Origin: FEN-1219 sp036563665
Lineage (GTDB): Bacteria > Pseudomonadota > Gammaproteobacteria > Steroidobacterales > Rariloculaceae
NCBI GenBank assembly: GCA_036563665.1
Contig: DATCLY010000063.1
Coordinates: forward strand, 1-64,000
Reading direction: 5' to 3'
Length of the DNA stretch: 64,000 nt
A program made the position numbers and the translations under genes. Under the pieces are notes generated by a model, which saw only the letters and a list, made by a program, of their open reading frames with translations, searched no databases and was not told where the DNA came from. This document shows, in pieces, positions 16,798 through 25,746 of this stretch (position 1 is its first letter; every line of letters starts with the position of its first letter).

Positions 16798-17995
16798 GCG
16801 CCGGTCTCTCCGCCGCGGCGTCGGTCGACGGCGTCCGTGCCGCGCGCTTCGAGAGCAGCGCCGTGACGGCCGCCGCCACCGCCTCCGGCTCCACGTCGAG
16901 GCACTCCATGCCAAACGGGCAGGTGAATCGATAGCACGGCGTGCATGGCGTGGCCCTGCGGAGCAGCGCGTGGGGAGCACGGCGCGGTGCCCACTGCGAC
17001 ACGAGGTCGGTGCCCGAGTAGAGCGCCACCACCGGCACGCCGAACGCGTCCGCCATGTGCAGCGCCGACGTGTTCACGGTGAGCACGAGCCGCGCGCGCG
17101 CGATCAGCGCGGCGAGCTCCGCGACGGACGTCGCGCCGGTCAGGTCCACGGTGCGCGGACCCGTGCGCGCGGCGAGCGCGGCCGTGCGTTCGGCGTCGCG
17201 CGGATGGGCCGTCACCACGACCGTCGCGCCGGTGGCGGCCGCGGCGAGCCTGGCCGCTTCCGCCATCCGCACGGCGTCGTAGGTGCGCGCCGCCGCGCTC
17301 GCCCACGGCGCGAGCAGCAGATACGGCGTGCCCGCCGACACGCCGCGCGCCTCGAGCAGCGCGGCCGCACGCACCTGCGCCGCGGCCGGCACGTGCAGCG
17401 CCAGGCGGTCGTCGTGCACGGGAAAGCCGAGCGCCGCCACGAGCTCGAGGTTGCGGGCCACCTGGTGCTGACCGTCGGGGCCCGAGGGGATGGCGTGCGT
17501 CAGCAGCTCGCTGCGCTCGTGCGACGCGCCCGCCCGCAGCGGCACGCCCGCGAGCCACGCGGCGAACGCCGGCGGGTGCGGGCTCTGGCTGAAGCTCGTG
17601 AGGATGATCGCGCCGTCGAAGCGCTCGCGCGCGAGCCGCGCGATCAGCCGCCGCTCGCGGCGTGGATCGAGCGGCAGCCGGCCGAGGTCCTGCCACAGCA
17701 CGCGCCAGGCGATCACGTCGTCGATCCACGGCAGGAGCGGCGCCGCTTCGGCGCCGGTCGGGCTCGCGAGCAGCGTGATGCGCGCCGCAGGCAACGCCGC
17801 CCGCAGCGCCTCGAGCGCGGGGCCCGCCATCAGCACGTCGCCGATGTTGTCGGCGCGCACGACGAGCAGCCGCCGCGCGCGCAGCCACGGGTTGCCGGCT
17901 CCCCGCTCCGCGGCCGCCGCCCCGTCCGTGCTACTGCGCGCGGCGAGCGCGCGCGTGCGCGCCGCGGAGGCTCGTGCGCCGCCCCCGCGGCCCAC
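16790..17995 (-). CDS. Glycosyltransferase family 9 (heptosyltransferase-like)
   Basis: 401 residues. RRLLVVRADNIGDVLMAGPA is a textbook GT9 N-terminus; NTSALHMADAFGVPVVALYS is the C-terminal donor site. A Cys-rich motif, CTPCYRFTCPFGMECL, follows, conserved among a GT9 subgroup. The GTG at 17995 lies one base after the stop of the GT2 gene and has GAGGGGCGG upstream, so it is preferred over an in-frame start at 18040. An Ala/Arg/Ser-rich 45-residue leader precedes the fold. Part of a ten-gene minus-strand run. Confidence 0.83.
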   Translation of the reverse strand: MGRGGGARASAARTRALAARSSTDGAAAAERGAGNPWLRARRLLVVRADNIGDVLMAGPALEALRAALPAARITLLASPTGAEAAPLLPWIDDVIAWRVLWQDLGRLPLDPRRERRLIARLARERFDGAIILTSFSQSPHPPAFAAWLAGVPLRAGASHERSELLTHAIPSGPDGQHQVARNLELVAALGFPVHDDRLALHVPAAAQVRAAALLEARGVSAGTPYLLLAPWASAAARTYDAVRMAEAARLAAAATGATVVVTAHPRDAERTAALAARTGPRTVDLTGATSVAELAALIARARLVLTVNTSALHMADAFGVPVVALYSGTDLVSQWAPRRAPHALLRRATPCTPCYRFTCPFGMECLDVEPEAVAAAVTALLSKRAARTPSTDAAAERPAHA

Positions 17996-17996
17996 G

Positions 17997-18827
17997 TCAG
18001 CCGCCCCTCGGGGGCCGGACGGTGCCCCAGCCGAGCGCACGCTCGGCAGAGACGCGCCGCTGCGGGATCGTGGTCGGCAGCTCCTGGTGATACACGCCGG
18101 ACGGCATGACGCCGCAGCCGCCGTAGGCGCGCATCACGCGCAGCTGCGCCAGCACGTCCTCGCCGCAATGCTCGGCCGGCAGGTCCTGCCAGAACGAGAA
18201 TCCTCCCACGCTGCGCAGCTTCGCGGCGTCGTACAACGCGCAGGCGCCGCACCAGGCGACCTTGTAGCGGACCGGCGCATCGGGCGTCGCGCCGAGGCGC
18301 CGCTGCACGTGGCAGAGATTCGCCGCGTTGTGCAGCTTGAACCGTTCCCACGCGGGCGTGCCCGGCCGGACTTCCTCGGGTTCCACGGGCCCCTGCCACG
18401 GGTCCACGTGCTGCTCGTGCGGGCGCACATCGTCCAGGTAGCTCAGCCCGATCGCCGCGGAGCCCACGAAGCCGCAGCCTTCGCTCCGCAGCGTCTGCAC
18501 GAGGAGCTCGAGGACCCAGGGCTCGAGGATCACGTCGTCGTCGAGGCACAGCACGAGCGGCGCCGCCGACTGCTCCAGCAGGAACTGTCGCTGCTCGGCG
18601 ATGCCGCGCCGCGGCAGGTGCTCTACCAGCCGCACGGGATTGCCGTGGCTCTCGAGCACGCGGATCGCGGCGCGGACCTCGCCCCACCGCTCCGCGCCCG
18701 CTGCGTGGCTCTGGTCCGACACGATGACGGCGAACGCGGCGAAGGTCTGCGCGCAGAGGCTCGCCAGCGTGACGGCGAGCGCCGCGCCGCGGTCGCACGT
18801 CGGGATCAGCACGTCCACCTCGCTCAC
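17997..18827 (-). CDS. Glycosyltransferase family 2
   Basis: 276 residues of GT-A fold. SEVDVLIPTCDRGAALAVTL starts the nucleotide-binding domain; LVLCLDDDVILEPWVLELL carries the DxD metal motif; EHCGEDVLAQLRVM carries the ED pair used as catalytic base. GTG 18827 overlaps the stop of the preceding GT9 gene by 4 bp (GTGA), indicating coupling. Two Cys (WCGACALYD) near the acceptor side. It presumably adds one sugar in the glycan built by the cluster. Confidence 0.85.
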   Translation of the reverse strand: MSEVDVLIPTCDRGAALAVTLASLCAQTFAAFAVIVSDQSHAAGAERWGEVRAAIRVLESHGNPVRLVEHLPRRGIAEQRQFLLEQSAAPLVLCLDDDVILEPWVLELLVQTLRSEGCGFVGSAAIGLSYLDDVRPHEQHVDPWQGPVEPEEVRPGTPAWERFKLHNAANLCHVQRRLGATPDAPVRYKVAWCGACALYDAAKLRSVGGFSFWQDLPAEHCGEDVLAQLRVMRAYGGCGVMPSGVYHQELPTTIPQRRVSAERALGWGTVRPPRGG

Positions 18828-20008
18828 GGCCGCTGCTCGGCTCCCATCCGCCGATACGCGGCGAGCAGCTCGGTCGCCGCCGCGTGCGCCGGCCGGTCCG
18901 GCCGATCCACGTCGACGCGCCGCTCGCGCATGAGCTCGAGCGCGGCCCTCACGACCCGCTCGGGCGCCACGCCTTCGAGGCAGCGGTGGTGCCCCTCGGG
19001 GCACACGCTGCGATAGCAGCAGCGGCACGGCACGTCCTGGAACAGCACCCGGCTCGGCACGAGCCAGGGCGTGTGCTGCGGGTTCGTCAGGGCGTAGAGA
19101 TCCACCACGGGCGTGCCCACCGCGGCCGCGACGTGCACGGGACCCGTGTTGTTCGAGATCAGGAGCGGAGCGCGCCTCAACAGGGCCGCGAGCTCCGCGA
19201 GGCTCAGCGAGCCGCCGAGCGAGACCGCGGGCACGCCTGCGCGCATGCGCACGCGCCGGAGCAACGGCTCCTCGGAGCGCGTGCCGGTCAGCACGATGCG
19301 CCAGCCGTGGAGCGCCACGAGCGCCCGCACGACGGCGGCGAAGCGCTCCTCCGGGTAGCGCCGCGACGGCGCGCTCGCCCCGGGGTGCACCACGGCCCAC
19401 GGCTGATCGCCGTCGAGCCCGAGCGCCGCCAAACGCCGATCGATCCGCTCGTCCGCCCGCGGCGGAATCGCGAGACGCAGCCGCTCGTCGTTCGTTCGAA
19501 AGCCCACCGTGGCCACGAGGTCGAGCTGCCGACGCACCTCGTGCCGCACCACGGGGCCGGGCTCGGTCTCGGGCACCCAGTCCGTCAGGAGCTGATACGG
19601 GTTCTCGCGGCAATGTGCCAGTCGGCGCGGGATGTCCGCGAGGTAGCACATCATGGCGGCGGGCAGCGGGCTCTGGCTGTACACCGTGAAGATCACCGCC
19701 GCGTCGAACTTCATGGCGGCGAGCTTGCGGATGAGTCGATGATCGTGGGCGCTGCGGGCGCGCTCGGCCGTGGCCTTGACCCAGGGCGCGTCGTACACGA
19801 TGACCTCGTCCACGTCCGGCGAGAGGCGCCCGACCTCCGCGCCGCTGCGCGACGTGAGCAGCGTGACGTGGCGCTCTGGATGGCCGCGCTTCACCGCCCG
19901 CAGCGCGGGCGTGGTCATGAGCACGTCGCCGAGCGCGTCCAGCCGCACGCACAGCACGCGCCGCGCCGTTTGCCAGTAGCGAAGCCTGGGATCCTGCAGC
20001 TGCCCCAT
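18824..20008 (-). CDS. Glycosyltransferase family 9 (heptosyltransferase-like)
   Basis: 394 residues. RRVLCVRLDALGDVLMTTPA begins the fold; AVVHPGASAPSRRYPEERFA is the mid-domain motif typical of lipopolysaccharide heptosyltransferases; SNNTGPVHVAAAVGTPVVDL is the donor site; the Cys-rich segment CRCCYRSVCPEGHHRCLEGV resembles that of the GT9 gene at 16790-17995. ATG 20008 is 2 bp from the preceding stop. Of the GT9 proteins here it is the most canonical. Confidence 0.87.
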   Translation of the reverse strand: MGQLQDPRLRYWQTARRVLCVRLDALGDVLMTTPALRAVKRGHPERHVTLLTSRSGAEVGRLSPDVDEVIVYDAPWVKATAERARSAHDHRLIRKLAAMKFDAAVIFTVYSQSPLPAAMMCYLADIPRRLAHCRENPYQLLTDWVPETEPGPVVRHEVRRQLDLVATVGFRTNDERLRLAIPPRADERIDRRLAALGLDGDQPWAVVHPGASAPSRRYPEERFAAVVRALVALHGWRIVLTGTRSEEPLLRRVRMRAGVPAVSLGGSLSLAELAALLRRAPLLISNNTGPVHVAAAVGTPVVDLYALTNPQHTPWLVPSRVLFQDVPCRCCYRSVCPEGHHRCLEGVAPERVVRAALELMRERRVDVDRPDRPAHAAATELLAAYRRMGAEQRP

Positions 20009-20010
20009 CG

Positions 20011-20688
20011 TCACGCCACCTCGTTCGACGTCTGCACGAGCGAGACAGGGCGAGGCGCGCTCGTCGGCTCGTGCGCGAGGATCACGCCCGCCGCCCACGC
20101 GAGATCGGCGACGACGTGGTGCGGCAGGCGCCGAGCGTCGACGCGCCACTCCGTCTCGTTGCCGATGTCCAGGAGCACGGTGCGACACCCGGCGCGCCGA
20201 CCCGCTTCGATGTCGTCTAGGATGTCGCCCACGAGCCAGGACGCGCGAAGATCGAGGCCGAGGTCGCCGGCCGCCCGGAGCAGCAGGCCCGGCCGCGGCT
20301 TGCGGCACGCGCACTCGCGACGGTAGCGAGGCACGGCGCCCTCGGGGTGGTGCGGACACCAGTAGAACCCGTCGAGACGCGCGCCGAGCTCGGCGAACAG
20401 CGCCGCGAGCCGCCGGCCGACGGCGCGCACGTCCGCCTCGGCGAAGAAACCTCGCGCGACGCCCGACTGGTTCGACACCACGACGAGCGCGAAGCCGGCG
20501 CGGGCGAGCGCGGGCAGCGCGCGCTCGGCGCCCGGTGCGAGGCGGACGCGGTCCACCGCCACGTTGTAGGGAACGTCTTCGATCAGCGTGCCGTCCTTGT
20601 CGAAGAAGACGGCGGGGCGCAGCGCCGCGTGTTGCCCGCCATCGAGCCCGTCGCCGCCGCGCCGGGGCGTTGCGATCGTCACGGCCAT
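20011..20688 (-). CDS. HAD-IIIA phosphatase, GmhB-like
   Basis: 225 residues. Motifs of heptose bisphosphate/histidinol phosphatases: PAVFFDKDGTLIEDVPYN (nucleophile and acid Asp), VVVSNQSGVARG, a zinc loop YWCPHHPEG...ECACRKPRPG and WLVGDILDDIEAGRRAG. GmhB removes the 7-phosphate (or 1,7-bisphosphate 7-phosphate) in D,D-heptose synthesis. ATG 20688 overlaps the SDR stop by 10 bp. The other heptose genes (gmhA, hldE, hldD) are not in the window, but the GT9 neighbours support a heptose-type pathway. Confidence 0.85.
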   Translation of the reverse strand: MAVTIATPRRGGDGLDGGQHAALRPAVFFDKDGTLIEDVPYNVAVDRVRLAPGAERALPALARAGFALVVVSNQSGVARGFFAEADVRAVGRRLAALFAELGARLDGFYWCPHHPEGAVPRYRRECACRKPRPGLLLRAAGDLGLDLRASWLVGDILDDIEAGRRAGCRTVLLDIGNETEWRVDARRLPHHVVADLAWAAGVILAHEPTSAPRPVSLVQTSNEVA

Positions 20689-21440
20689 GACGTCTCCCGC
20701 TCCGGCAGGACCATGAGCTCCGGGATCACCGTGCCGCGCGGCTGCGTCAGCACGAACCGCACCGCCTCCGCCACGTTCTCCGGCTCCTGCAGCACCGACC
20801 GATCGATGTCCGGAAAGCGATCGAGCAGGAACGGCGTGCGCATGCCGCCCGCGATCAGCGCCGTCACCCGAATGCCGTGCTCGCGCCCCTCCACGTGCAA
20901 CGCGTGGCTGAGTCCCAGCAGGCCCCACTTGCTCGCGTGGTAGGCGGCCGCGTTGGCCCATGCGCGCCGCGCCGCCGTGGACACCACGTTCACCACGTGC
21001 CCGCCGTCCGGCTGCCCGCGCATCTGCTCGAATGCGAGCTTCGCGAGCACGAGCGGGCCGCGCAGATTCACGGCGAGCACGCGATCCCACTCCTCGAGCG
21101 AGAGCTCGAGCACGGACTTGGTCACGTCGGTGCCCGCGTTGTTGACCAGCGCATCGAGACGACCGTGCTGCGCGACGATCGCGGCTACGCATTCGGCCGC
21201 CCGGCGCTCGTCGCGCACGTCGAGCCCGAGCGCGCTCGCGGCACCGCCTTTCGAGGCCACGTCGTCCGCGGTGAGTCCCGCGCGCTTCGCGTCCGCGTCC
21301 GTGGCGACCACCACGGCGCCGGCCGCGCCGAGCGTTCGGCACACGGCCGCGCCAAGGCCGCTGCCCGCGCCCGTCACGAGCACGACGCGCCCTTCGAGGC
21401 TCGCGCCGCGCGCCGGCGCTGGATCTTCCCGCGCCGTCAT
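20679..21440 (-). CDS. Short-chain dehydrogenase/reductase
   Basis: 253 residues of classical SDR type: VVLVTGAGSGLGAAVCRTLG (NAD(P) binding; DATDADAK region after strand 2 suggests NAD preference), LVNNAGTD, catalytic Ser in VNVVSTAARR and YHASKWGLLG. It is not the extended SDR type of HldD or sugar epimerases. Its place inside the glycan cluster, overlapping the GT4 gene by 4 bp and the phosphatase gene by 10 bp, suggests a sugar or lipid-acceptor reduction, but the substrate is unknown. Confidence 0.87.
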   Translation of the reverse strand: MTAREDPAPARGASLEGRVVLVTGAGSGLGAAVCRTLGAAGAVVVATDADAKRAGLTADDVASKGGAASALGLDVRDERRAAECVAAIVAQHGRLDALVNNAGTDVTKSVLELSLEEWDRVLAVNLRGPLVLAKLAFEQMRGQPDGGHVVNVVSTAARRAWANAAAYHASKWGLLGLSHALHVEGREHGIRVTALIAGGMRTPFLLDRFPDIDRSVLQEPENVAEAVRFVLTQPRGTVIPELMVLPERETSWP

Positions 21441-22858
21441 CTAGGTCCCCTGCCCTCGTCGTTCTCCTTGAGCCTCGCCGCGCCGGACGCCGTGCGGGGA
21501 CCCAGCGTGCGGCTCGCCGTGCCGCCGGACCGCCGCGCCGGCCGCGGCGCCACGGCCACCGGCAGCGAGGCGCCGGACCCCGCGCTCGCGGCCGCGGCCC
21601 CGACCTGACGGTAGTCGTCCTGCGCTTGGCGACGGCCGGCGAGGGCCGCCTCGTACGCGAGCTCGATGTCGTGGGCGACCCGTGCCCAGGTGAAATGCCG
21701 GATCACGCGCGCGCGCCCGAATCGCCCCATGCGACGGCGCAGCCGCGGATTTCCATGGAGCTCCGCCAGGCACCGTGCGAGCGCAACCGCGTCGGCGGGC
21801 GGCACGAGACAGCCCGTGACGCCGTCCTGCACGGTGTACTTGACGCCGCCGACTCGGCTGCCCACCACGGGCACGGCGCAGGCCATGGCCTCGAGCGGCG
21901 TGATGCCGAACGGCTCGTACCACGGCAGCGTCACGAACACGTCCGCGGCGCTGTAGTAGTAGCGCAGCACGTCCCGGTCGCGACGGCCGGTGAAGAGCAC
22001 GAGGTCGCGAATCCCCTGCTCGCGCGCGATGGCGCGGAGCCTGCCGATCTCGGGCGTGAGCGACGGATCGGGCCGATGCGATTCGCCGCCCACGATCAGC
22101 AGGCGCGCGTCGACGCCGGTGGCGCGAACGAAGCGCGCGAACCCCTCGATCGCGGTGGCGATGCCTTTGCGCGGCACGAGCCGCCCGAGCTGCAGCACGA
22201 CGAACGCGCCGCGCGGCAGACCCAGCGCGGCGCGCGCGCGACGCTTCGGCACGGGCGCGAGCTCCGTGGGGTCGAAGCCGCAGGGCACCACGCTGATGCG
22301 CTCGGGATCGGCCCCGTAGTGGTGCAGCAGGTCGAGCCGGTCCTGCGGGCACTCCGCGATGATGCGGTCCGCCGACTTGGCGATGCGCTCCTCGATCTCG
22401 AAGCGCGCGTCCGGGAAGCGATCGTTGCCGCCCTGATGCGCGCGACGGATGCGCCCGAGGGCGTGGAACGTGATCACGAACGGGATGTCGAGCGCGCGCT
22501 TGATCTCGAGGGCCGCGAGGCCCGACATCCAGAAATGCGCGTGCACGAGATCGTAGCGCCTGCGGCGGCACACCCGCCGGACGAAGCGCGTGAACTCCGC
22601 CATGTACGGCAGCAGCTCCTCCTTGGGCGTGGGCTGCGCGGGACCCGCCGGCACGTGGACCACGCGGGCCCCAGGCTGCCACTGCACCACCTCCGGGAGC
22701 TCCGGCGAGTCGCGCCGGGTGAACACGTCCACTTCGAAGCCGCGCAGCGCGAGCCAGCGCGTGAGATGAGCGACGTAGACGTTCTGGCCGCCGCTGTCGA
22801 CACCTCCTTGTGCGACGAGCGGCGAAGCGTGGTCGCTGATCATGGCGATTCTACGCAT
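21437..22858 (-). CDS. Glycosyltransferase family 4 (sucrose-phosphate synthase-like subgroup)
   Basis: 473 residues. The start MRRIAMISDHASPLVAQGGV leads to DSGGQNVYVAHLTRWLALRG, the loop typical of SPS/SqdX-like and MshA-like GT4 enzymes. The C-terminal half has LQLGRLVPRKGI and EPFGITPLEAMACAVPVVGS. About 50 residues beyond the fold are low complexity (Ala/Arg-rich). A strong AAAGGAGGT lies before ATG 22858. UDP- or GDP-sugars are usual donors. It overlaps the next gene by 4 bp and the previous by 8 bp. Confidence 0.87.
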   Translation of the reverse strand: MRRIAMISDHASPLVAQGGVDSGGQNVYVAHLTRWLALRGFEVDVFTRRDSPELPEVVQWQPGARVVHVPAGPAQPTPKEELLPYMAEFTRFVRRVCRRRRYDLVHAHFWMSGLAALEIKRALDIPFVITFHALGRIRRAHQGGNDRFPDARFEIEERIAKSADRIIAECPQDRLDLLHHYGADPERISVVPCGFDPTELAPVPKRRARAALGLPRGAFVVLQLGRLVPRKGIATAIEGFARFVRATGVDARLLIVGGESHRPDPSLTPEIGRLRAIAREQGIRDLVLFTGRRDRDVLRYYYSAADVFVTLPWYEPFGITPLEAMACAVPVVGSRVGGVKYTVQDGVTGCLVPPADAVALARCLAELHGNPRLRRRMGRFGRARVIRHFTWARVAHDIELAYEAALAGRRQAQDDYRQVGAAAASAGSGASLPVAVAPRPARRSGGTASRTLGPRTASGAARLKENDEGRGPR

Positions 22859-23837
22859 AGGCGGACCTCCTTTCCGTCCTGGAGAGGCGCCGACCCGTCA
22901 CGTCGGCGAGCGCCGCGTTCCAATCGCTGATGAAACGCCCGATGCCGAAGCGCTCCTGCGCAGTGCGGCGGGCGTTCGCGCCGAGCCGCCGAGCCTCCCG
23001 GCCGTCGGCCAGCAGCCGGCGCATGGCGTCGACCAGCACGTCGATGCGGGTATCGACGAAGCCCGATACGCCGTTCGTGATCACGGTGGTCATCTCGGTC
23101 GTCGCGAGGGCGACGACCGGCACGCCGAGCAGCATGGCTTCGCATACGGCGAGGCCGAGGCTCGTGTAGCGAATGGGATGGAAGAAGAAGCGATGCCGCG
23201 CGGCGAGCATGGGCAGCTCCGCGTGGCTCGCTTCTCCGAGCCCGCCGATCCGCTCCGACTCCATACCCACCACCTCGAGGGGGACTCGCTCGCGCACGAC
23301 CGCGAGCACGTCCGCGCCGAGCCGCCGCCCCCGTGTCGGCAAGCCGTTCACCACGACGATGCCGCGCTCGAGCTCGCCCGTGTACCGCGCAGAGTCGGGC
23401 ACGACGACGCCGTGCTCGATCACGCGAGTCGGCGTGCGGCCGGCGTCCCACATGAGATCGTTGAACGCGGTGACGTGGACGAGCAGCACGTCGGGATCGT
23501 CCACGGGGTGGTGCGTATCCGTCGGGTGCTCGCGGGGCGGGTCGTGCTCGAGAAAGATGCGCGGCAGCCGCCGCTGCGCCGGCGACAGGATCTCGAACTG
23601 GTCGATCTCCCAGTTCCTGCGCGACTGGAACAGGATGCAATCGAGCCCGAGATCGCGAATGCGGTCCGCCGGCACGTCCACCACGTTGTCCGACCACGGG
23701 AAGCCCGGCAGCCGGCCCCCGTATCCTTCCGGACGCCCGGGCTTCACGGGCAGATAGAGTCGATGCGGCACGTGCGACAGGTAGTAAAGATAGCTGCCGT
23801 GCACGTGCCAGGTGAGGATGTCGAGCGGACGTGTCAC
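22851..23837 (-). CDS. Glycosyltransferase family 4-like protein
   Basis: 328 residues. The N-terminal half is unusual (DILTWHVHGSYLYYLSHVPH), as in a group of proteins acting on polysaccharide clusters. The C-terminal half is recognisable GT4: IVVVNGLPTRGRRLGADVL, FFFHPIRYTSLGLAVCEAML (E of the donor site) and LGVPVVALATTEM. GTG 23837 has AAGGAGCTC upstream and overlaps the previous stop by 4 bp (GTGA). Confidence 0.8.
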   Translation of the reverse strand: MTRPLDILTWHVHGSYLYYLSHVPHRLYLPVKPGRPEGYGGRLPGFPWSDNVVDVPADRIRDLGLDCILFQSRRNWEIDQFEILSPAQRRLPRIFLEHDPPREHPTDTHHPVDDPDVLLVHVTAFNDLMWDAGRTPTRVIEHGVVVPDSARYTGELERGIVVVNGLPTRGRRLGADVLAVVRERVPLEVVGMESERIGGLGEASHAELPMLAARHRFFFHPIRYTSLGLAVCEAMLLGVPVVALATTEMTTVITNGVSGFVDTRIDVLVDAMRRLLADGREARRLGANARRTAQERFGIGRFISDWNAALADVTGRRLSRTERRSAYA

Positions 23838-24403
23838 GGGCGAGCTCCTTCGGCCGCCGGCGGGGCCGGCCCGGCCGCGCGCGCAGCGCCGCCGCACGTC
23901 CGCACGCCGATCGCCCGCAGCAGAAAGAGATGGCGATCGGGCTGCGACAAGTCCGCTGGCGGCGGCACCGCCTGCGTGAGCAGCGCGCCGCCGAACTCGG
24001 CGCAGAGCCCCGCGCGCCGCGGAATGCCCGCGAGGTAGCACAGATAGGCCGGCAGGAACGGGGCGTGCCCGGTCTCCGTCAGCACGATGGCCGCGGACGG
24101 CGCCGCGGCCCGCAGCGCCTTCACCGCGCGGTCCACGGCGCGCCGGAGACGAGCGGGCTGCGCGTGCGCGCCTTGGTGCGGTGCGGGATAGAGCACCACG
24201 CGGTCGGCCGGGCGCGATGTCACGGCCGGCAGCTCCAACGCCGCGGGCCACAGCAGCACGATCTGCGCGGCCGGCAACGCGCGACGCACCGCCTGCACCG
24301 TCGGTGCGAGCGCGCGAGCACCCGCGGCGGTGCCGGCGTAGGCCGCCACGATCGCGTTCCGCTCCGCACGCCATGCGGCACCGGGGATCGAGGTCACCGT
24401 CAT
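23834..24403 (-). CDS. Half-length GT9 protein (N-terminal Rossmann domain only)
   Basis: 189 residues. It matches the N-terminal domain of GT9 enzymes: AGARALAPTVQAVRRALPAA, AAIVLTETGHAPFLPAYLCY, LAGIPRRAGLCAEFGGALLT and DRHLFLLRAIGV. It then ends in a short Ala/Gly-rich tail with no C-terminal donor-binding domain. ATG 24403 overlaps the upstream GT9 stop by 4 bp and its own stop overlaps the next start, so it is embedded in the operon and not a random remnant. It could act with a partner GT9 or have lost activity. Confidence 0.72.
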   Translation of the reverse strand: MTVTSIPGAAWRAERNAIVAAYAGTAAGARALAPTVQAVRRALPAAQIVLLWPAALELPAVTSRPADRVVLYPAPHQGAHAQPARLRRAVDRAVKALRAAAPSAAIVLTETGHAPFLPAYLCYLAGIPRRAGLCAEFGGALLTQAVPPPADLSQPDRHLFLLRAIGVRTCGGAARAAGPAPPAAEGARP

Positions 24404-25440
24404 CGCCGCTCCTGCGCCTCGAGCAACGCGAGCGCCTCTTGCCCGGTCTCGTGCGCGGCCGGCACGTCGCTCCACGACGTGCGCATGGCTGCGGCGGCCG
24501 AGCTCGCGAGCGAGCGTGCGAGCACCGGTCGATGACGCGCGCGATCGAGCGGCGCCCACCGATCGGGATCGGAGGCGAGGAAGATCACGACGCTCGGTGT
24601 ACGCAGCGCCGCGGCGAGATGCGACACGCCGGTGTCGTTGGTGACGAGCAAGGCGCAGCGCTCGAGCAGAGCGGCCGTGCCGCCGAGCGAGGTTTCGCCC
24701 GCGGCGTTCACCGCGGCGTGCGTCATCCGCGCCGCCACCGCGTCCGCGGTCGCCCGCTCCGCCGCGGTGCCGGTCAGCACCACCTGATAGCCGCGCGCAG
24801 CGACCTCGTCCGCCACGCACGCGAAGCGCTCCACCGGCCAGCGGCGCGCCGGATCGCGCGCGCCGGGATGAACGCAGACGAAGCGTCGCGGCTCGAGCTT
24901 CCCGAGCAGCGGATGCGCTCGCAGCGCTTCGCGATCGGCGTCCGTGACGGGGAAGGCGAGCGCCTCGCCCTGCGCGGGACAACCCAGCGATTCGGCGAGA
25001 TGGAGGCATCGCCGGATCTCGGAGCCCGTCTCGACGTATGGAAAAAAGGTGGCGGCGCTCGGGCGGAAGAATCCCGGCCGATAGAACCCCGCCACTTCGC
25101 GAGCGCCCAGCAGCGCCGTGAAGGCATTCGTCAAGATTCCGCTGCCGTGCATCTGGATGGCGAGGTCGTACGGTTCGGCGCGAGTGCGATCGAGGAACGC
25201 CGAAAGCGCGCGCGGCGAGTAGGGCTGCTCCGGGATCCCGGGGTAGCCGGGGAACGGCACAAGCGAATCGAGCAGCGCGCCGAACCGGCGGACGAACCAG
25301 GCACAACTCGACAATCCGATCAGCGTGATCTGCGCCCGCGGATAACGGTGACGCAACGCGCGCAACGCCGGCACTGCGCACAGCATGTCTCCGAGGCCGT
25401 GCAGTGCTCTGACGACGGCTATTCGAGCGGCGCTCCTCAA
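24400..25440 (-). CDS. Glycosyltransferase family 9 (heptosyltransferase-like), first gene of the glycan cluster
   Basis: 346 residues from TTG 25440. ARIAVVRALHGLGDMLCAVP is the GT9 start; FVCVHPGARDPARRWPVERF and VTNDTGVSHLAAALRTPSVV are its mid and donor motifs. No ATG or GTG lies in frame before the fold; another TTG is at 25548, which would add 36 residues without similarity. The TTG start and weak upstream G-run suggest low translation of the leading gene. It heads a run of ten same-strand genes down to 15316. Confidence 0.8.
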   Translation of the reverse strand: MRSAARIAVVRALHGLGDMLCAVPALRALRHRYPRAQITLIGLSSCAWFVRRFGALLDSLVPFPGYPGIPEQPYSPRALSAFLDRTRAEPYDLAIQMHGSGILTNAFTALLGAREVAGFYRPGFFRPSAATFFPYVETGSEIRRCLHLAESLGCPAQGEALAFPVTDADREALRAHPLLGKLEPRRFVCVHPGARDPARRWPVERFACVADEVAARGYQVVLTGTAAERATADAVAARMTHAAVNAAGETSLGGTAALLERCALLVTNDTGVSHLAAALRTPSVVIFLASDPDRWAPLDRARHRPVLARSLASSAAAAMRTSWSDVPAAHETGQEALALLEAQERR

Positions 25441-25746
25441 GCGGCCGGTGCCCCGCCGTCGAACGAGACACTTCGAACGTTGGACGGTCTCCGTATCCGC
25501 ATGCGCTTTTCCCGTCCCGGCACACCGCCGGGGCTGGCGAAGATGCAATCATCGTGCCTGCCGTTCGACCGGCGCGGACTGCGCGTCGAAGCACGGCGCG
25601 CCGCGACCGCTTCGCGGCCAGGTGCGCGTTTTTTAAGCAGCTACGGACGCTCCCGGGCGCGGGAGCACGACGTCGCCGCGCACCGCACGGCTAGCGTATT
25701 CTTCAACGCGGGATAAGAAATTGCAGAGTCGGTAAACGAGCGACGC
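25441..25746. other. Intergenic region upstream of the glycan cluster
   Basis: About 306 bases, locally more AT-rich than the surroundings (TTTTTTAAGC near 25630). A 7-bp hairpin, GCTCCCG with CGGGAGC, lies at 25649-25666. No gene was found. It should contain the promoter for the minus-strand glycan cluster and the end of the DksA-like gene transcript; no confident promoter hexamers are seen. Confidence 0.4.

Noticed and set aside
25649..25666. 7-bp hairpin as intrinsic terminator of the DksA-like gene
   Set aside because: On the minus strand the stem is followed by an A-run and not a T-run, so it does not fit an intrinsic terminator; listed only within the intergenic entry.
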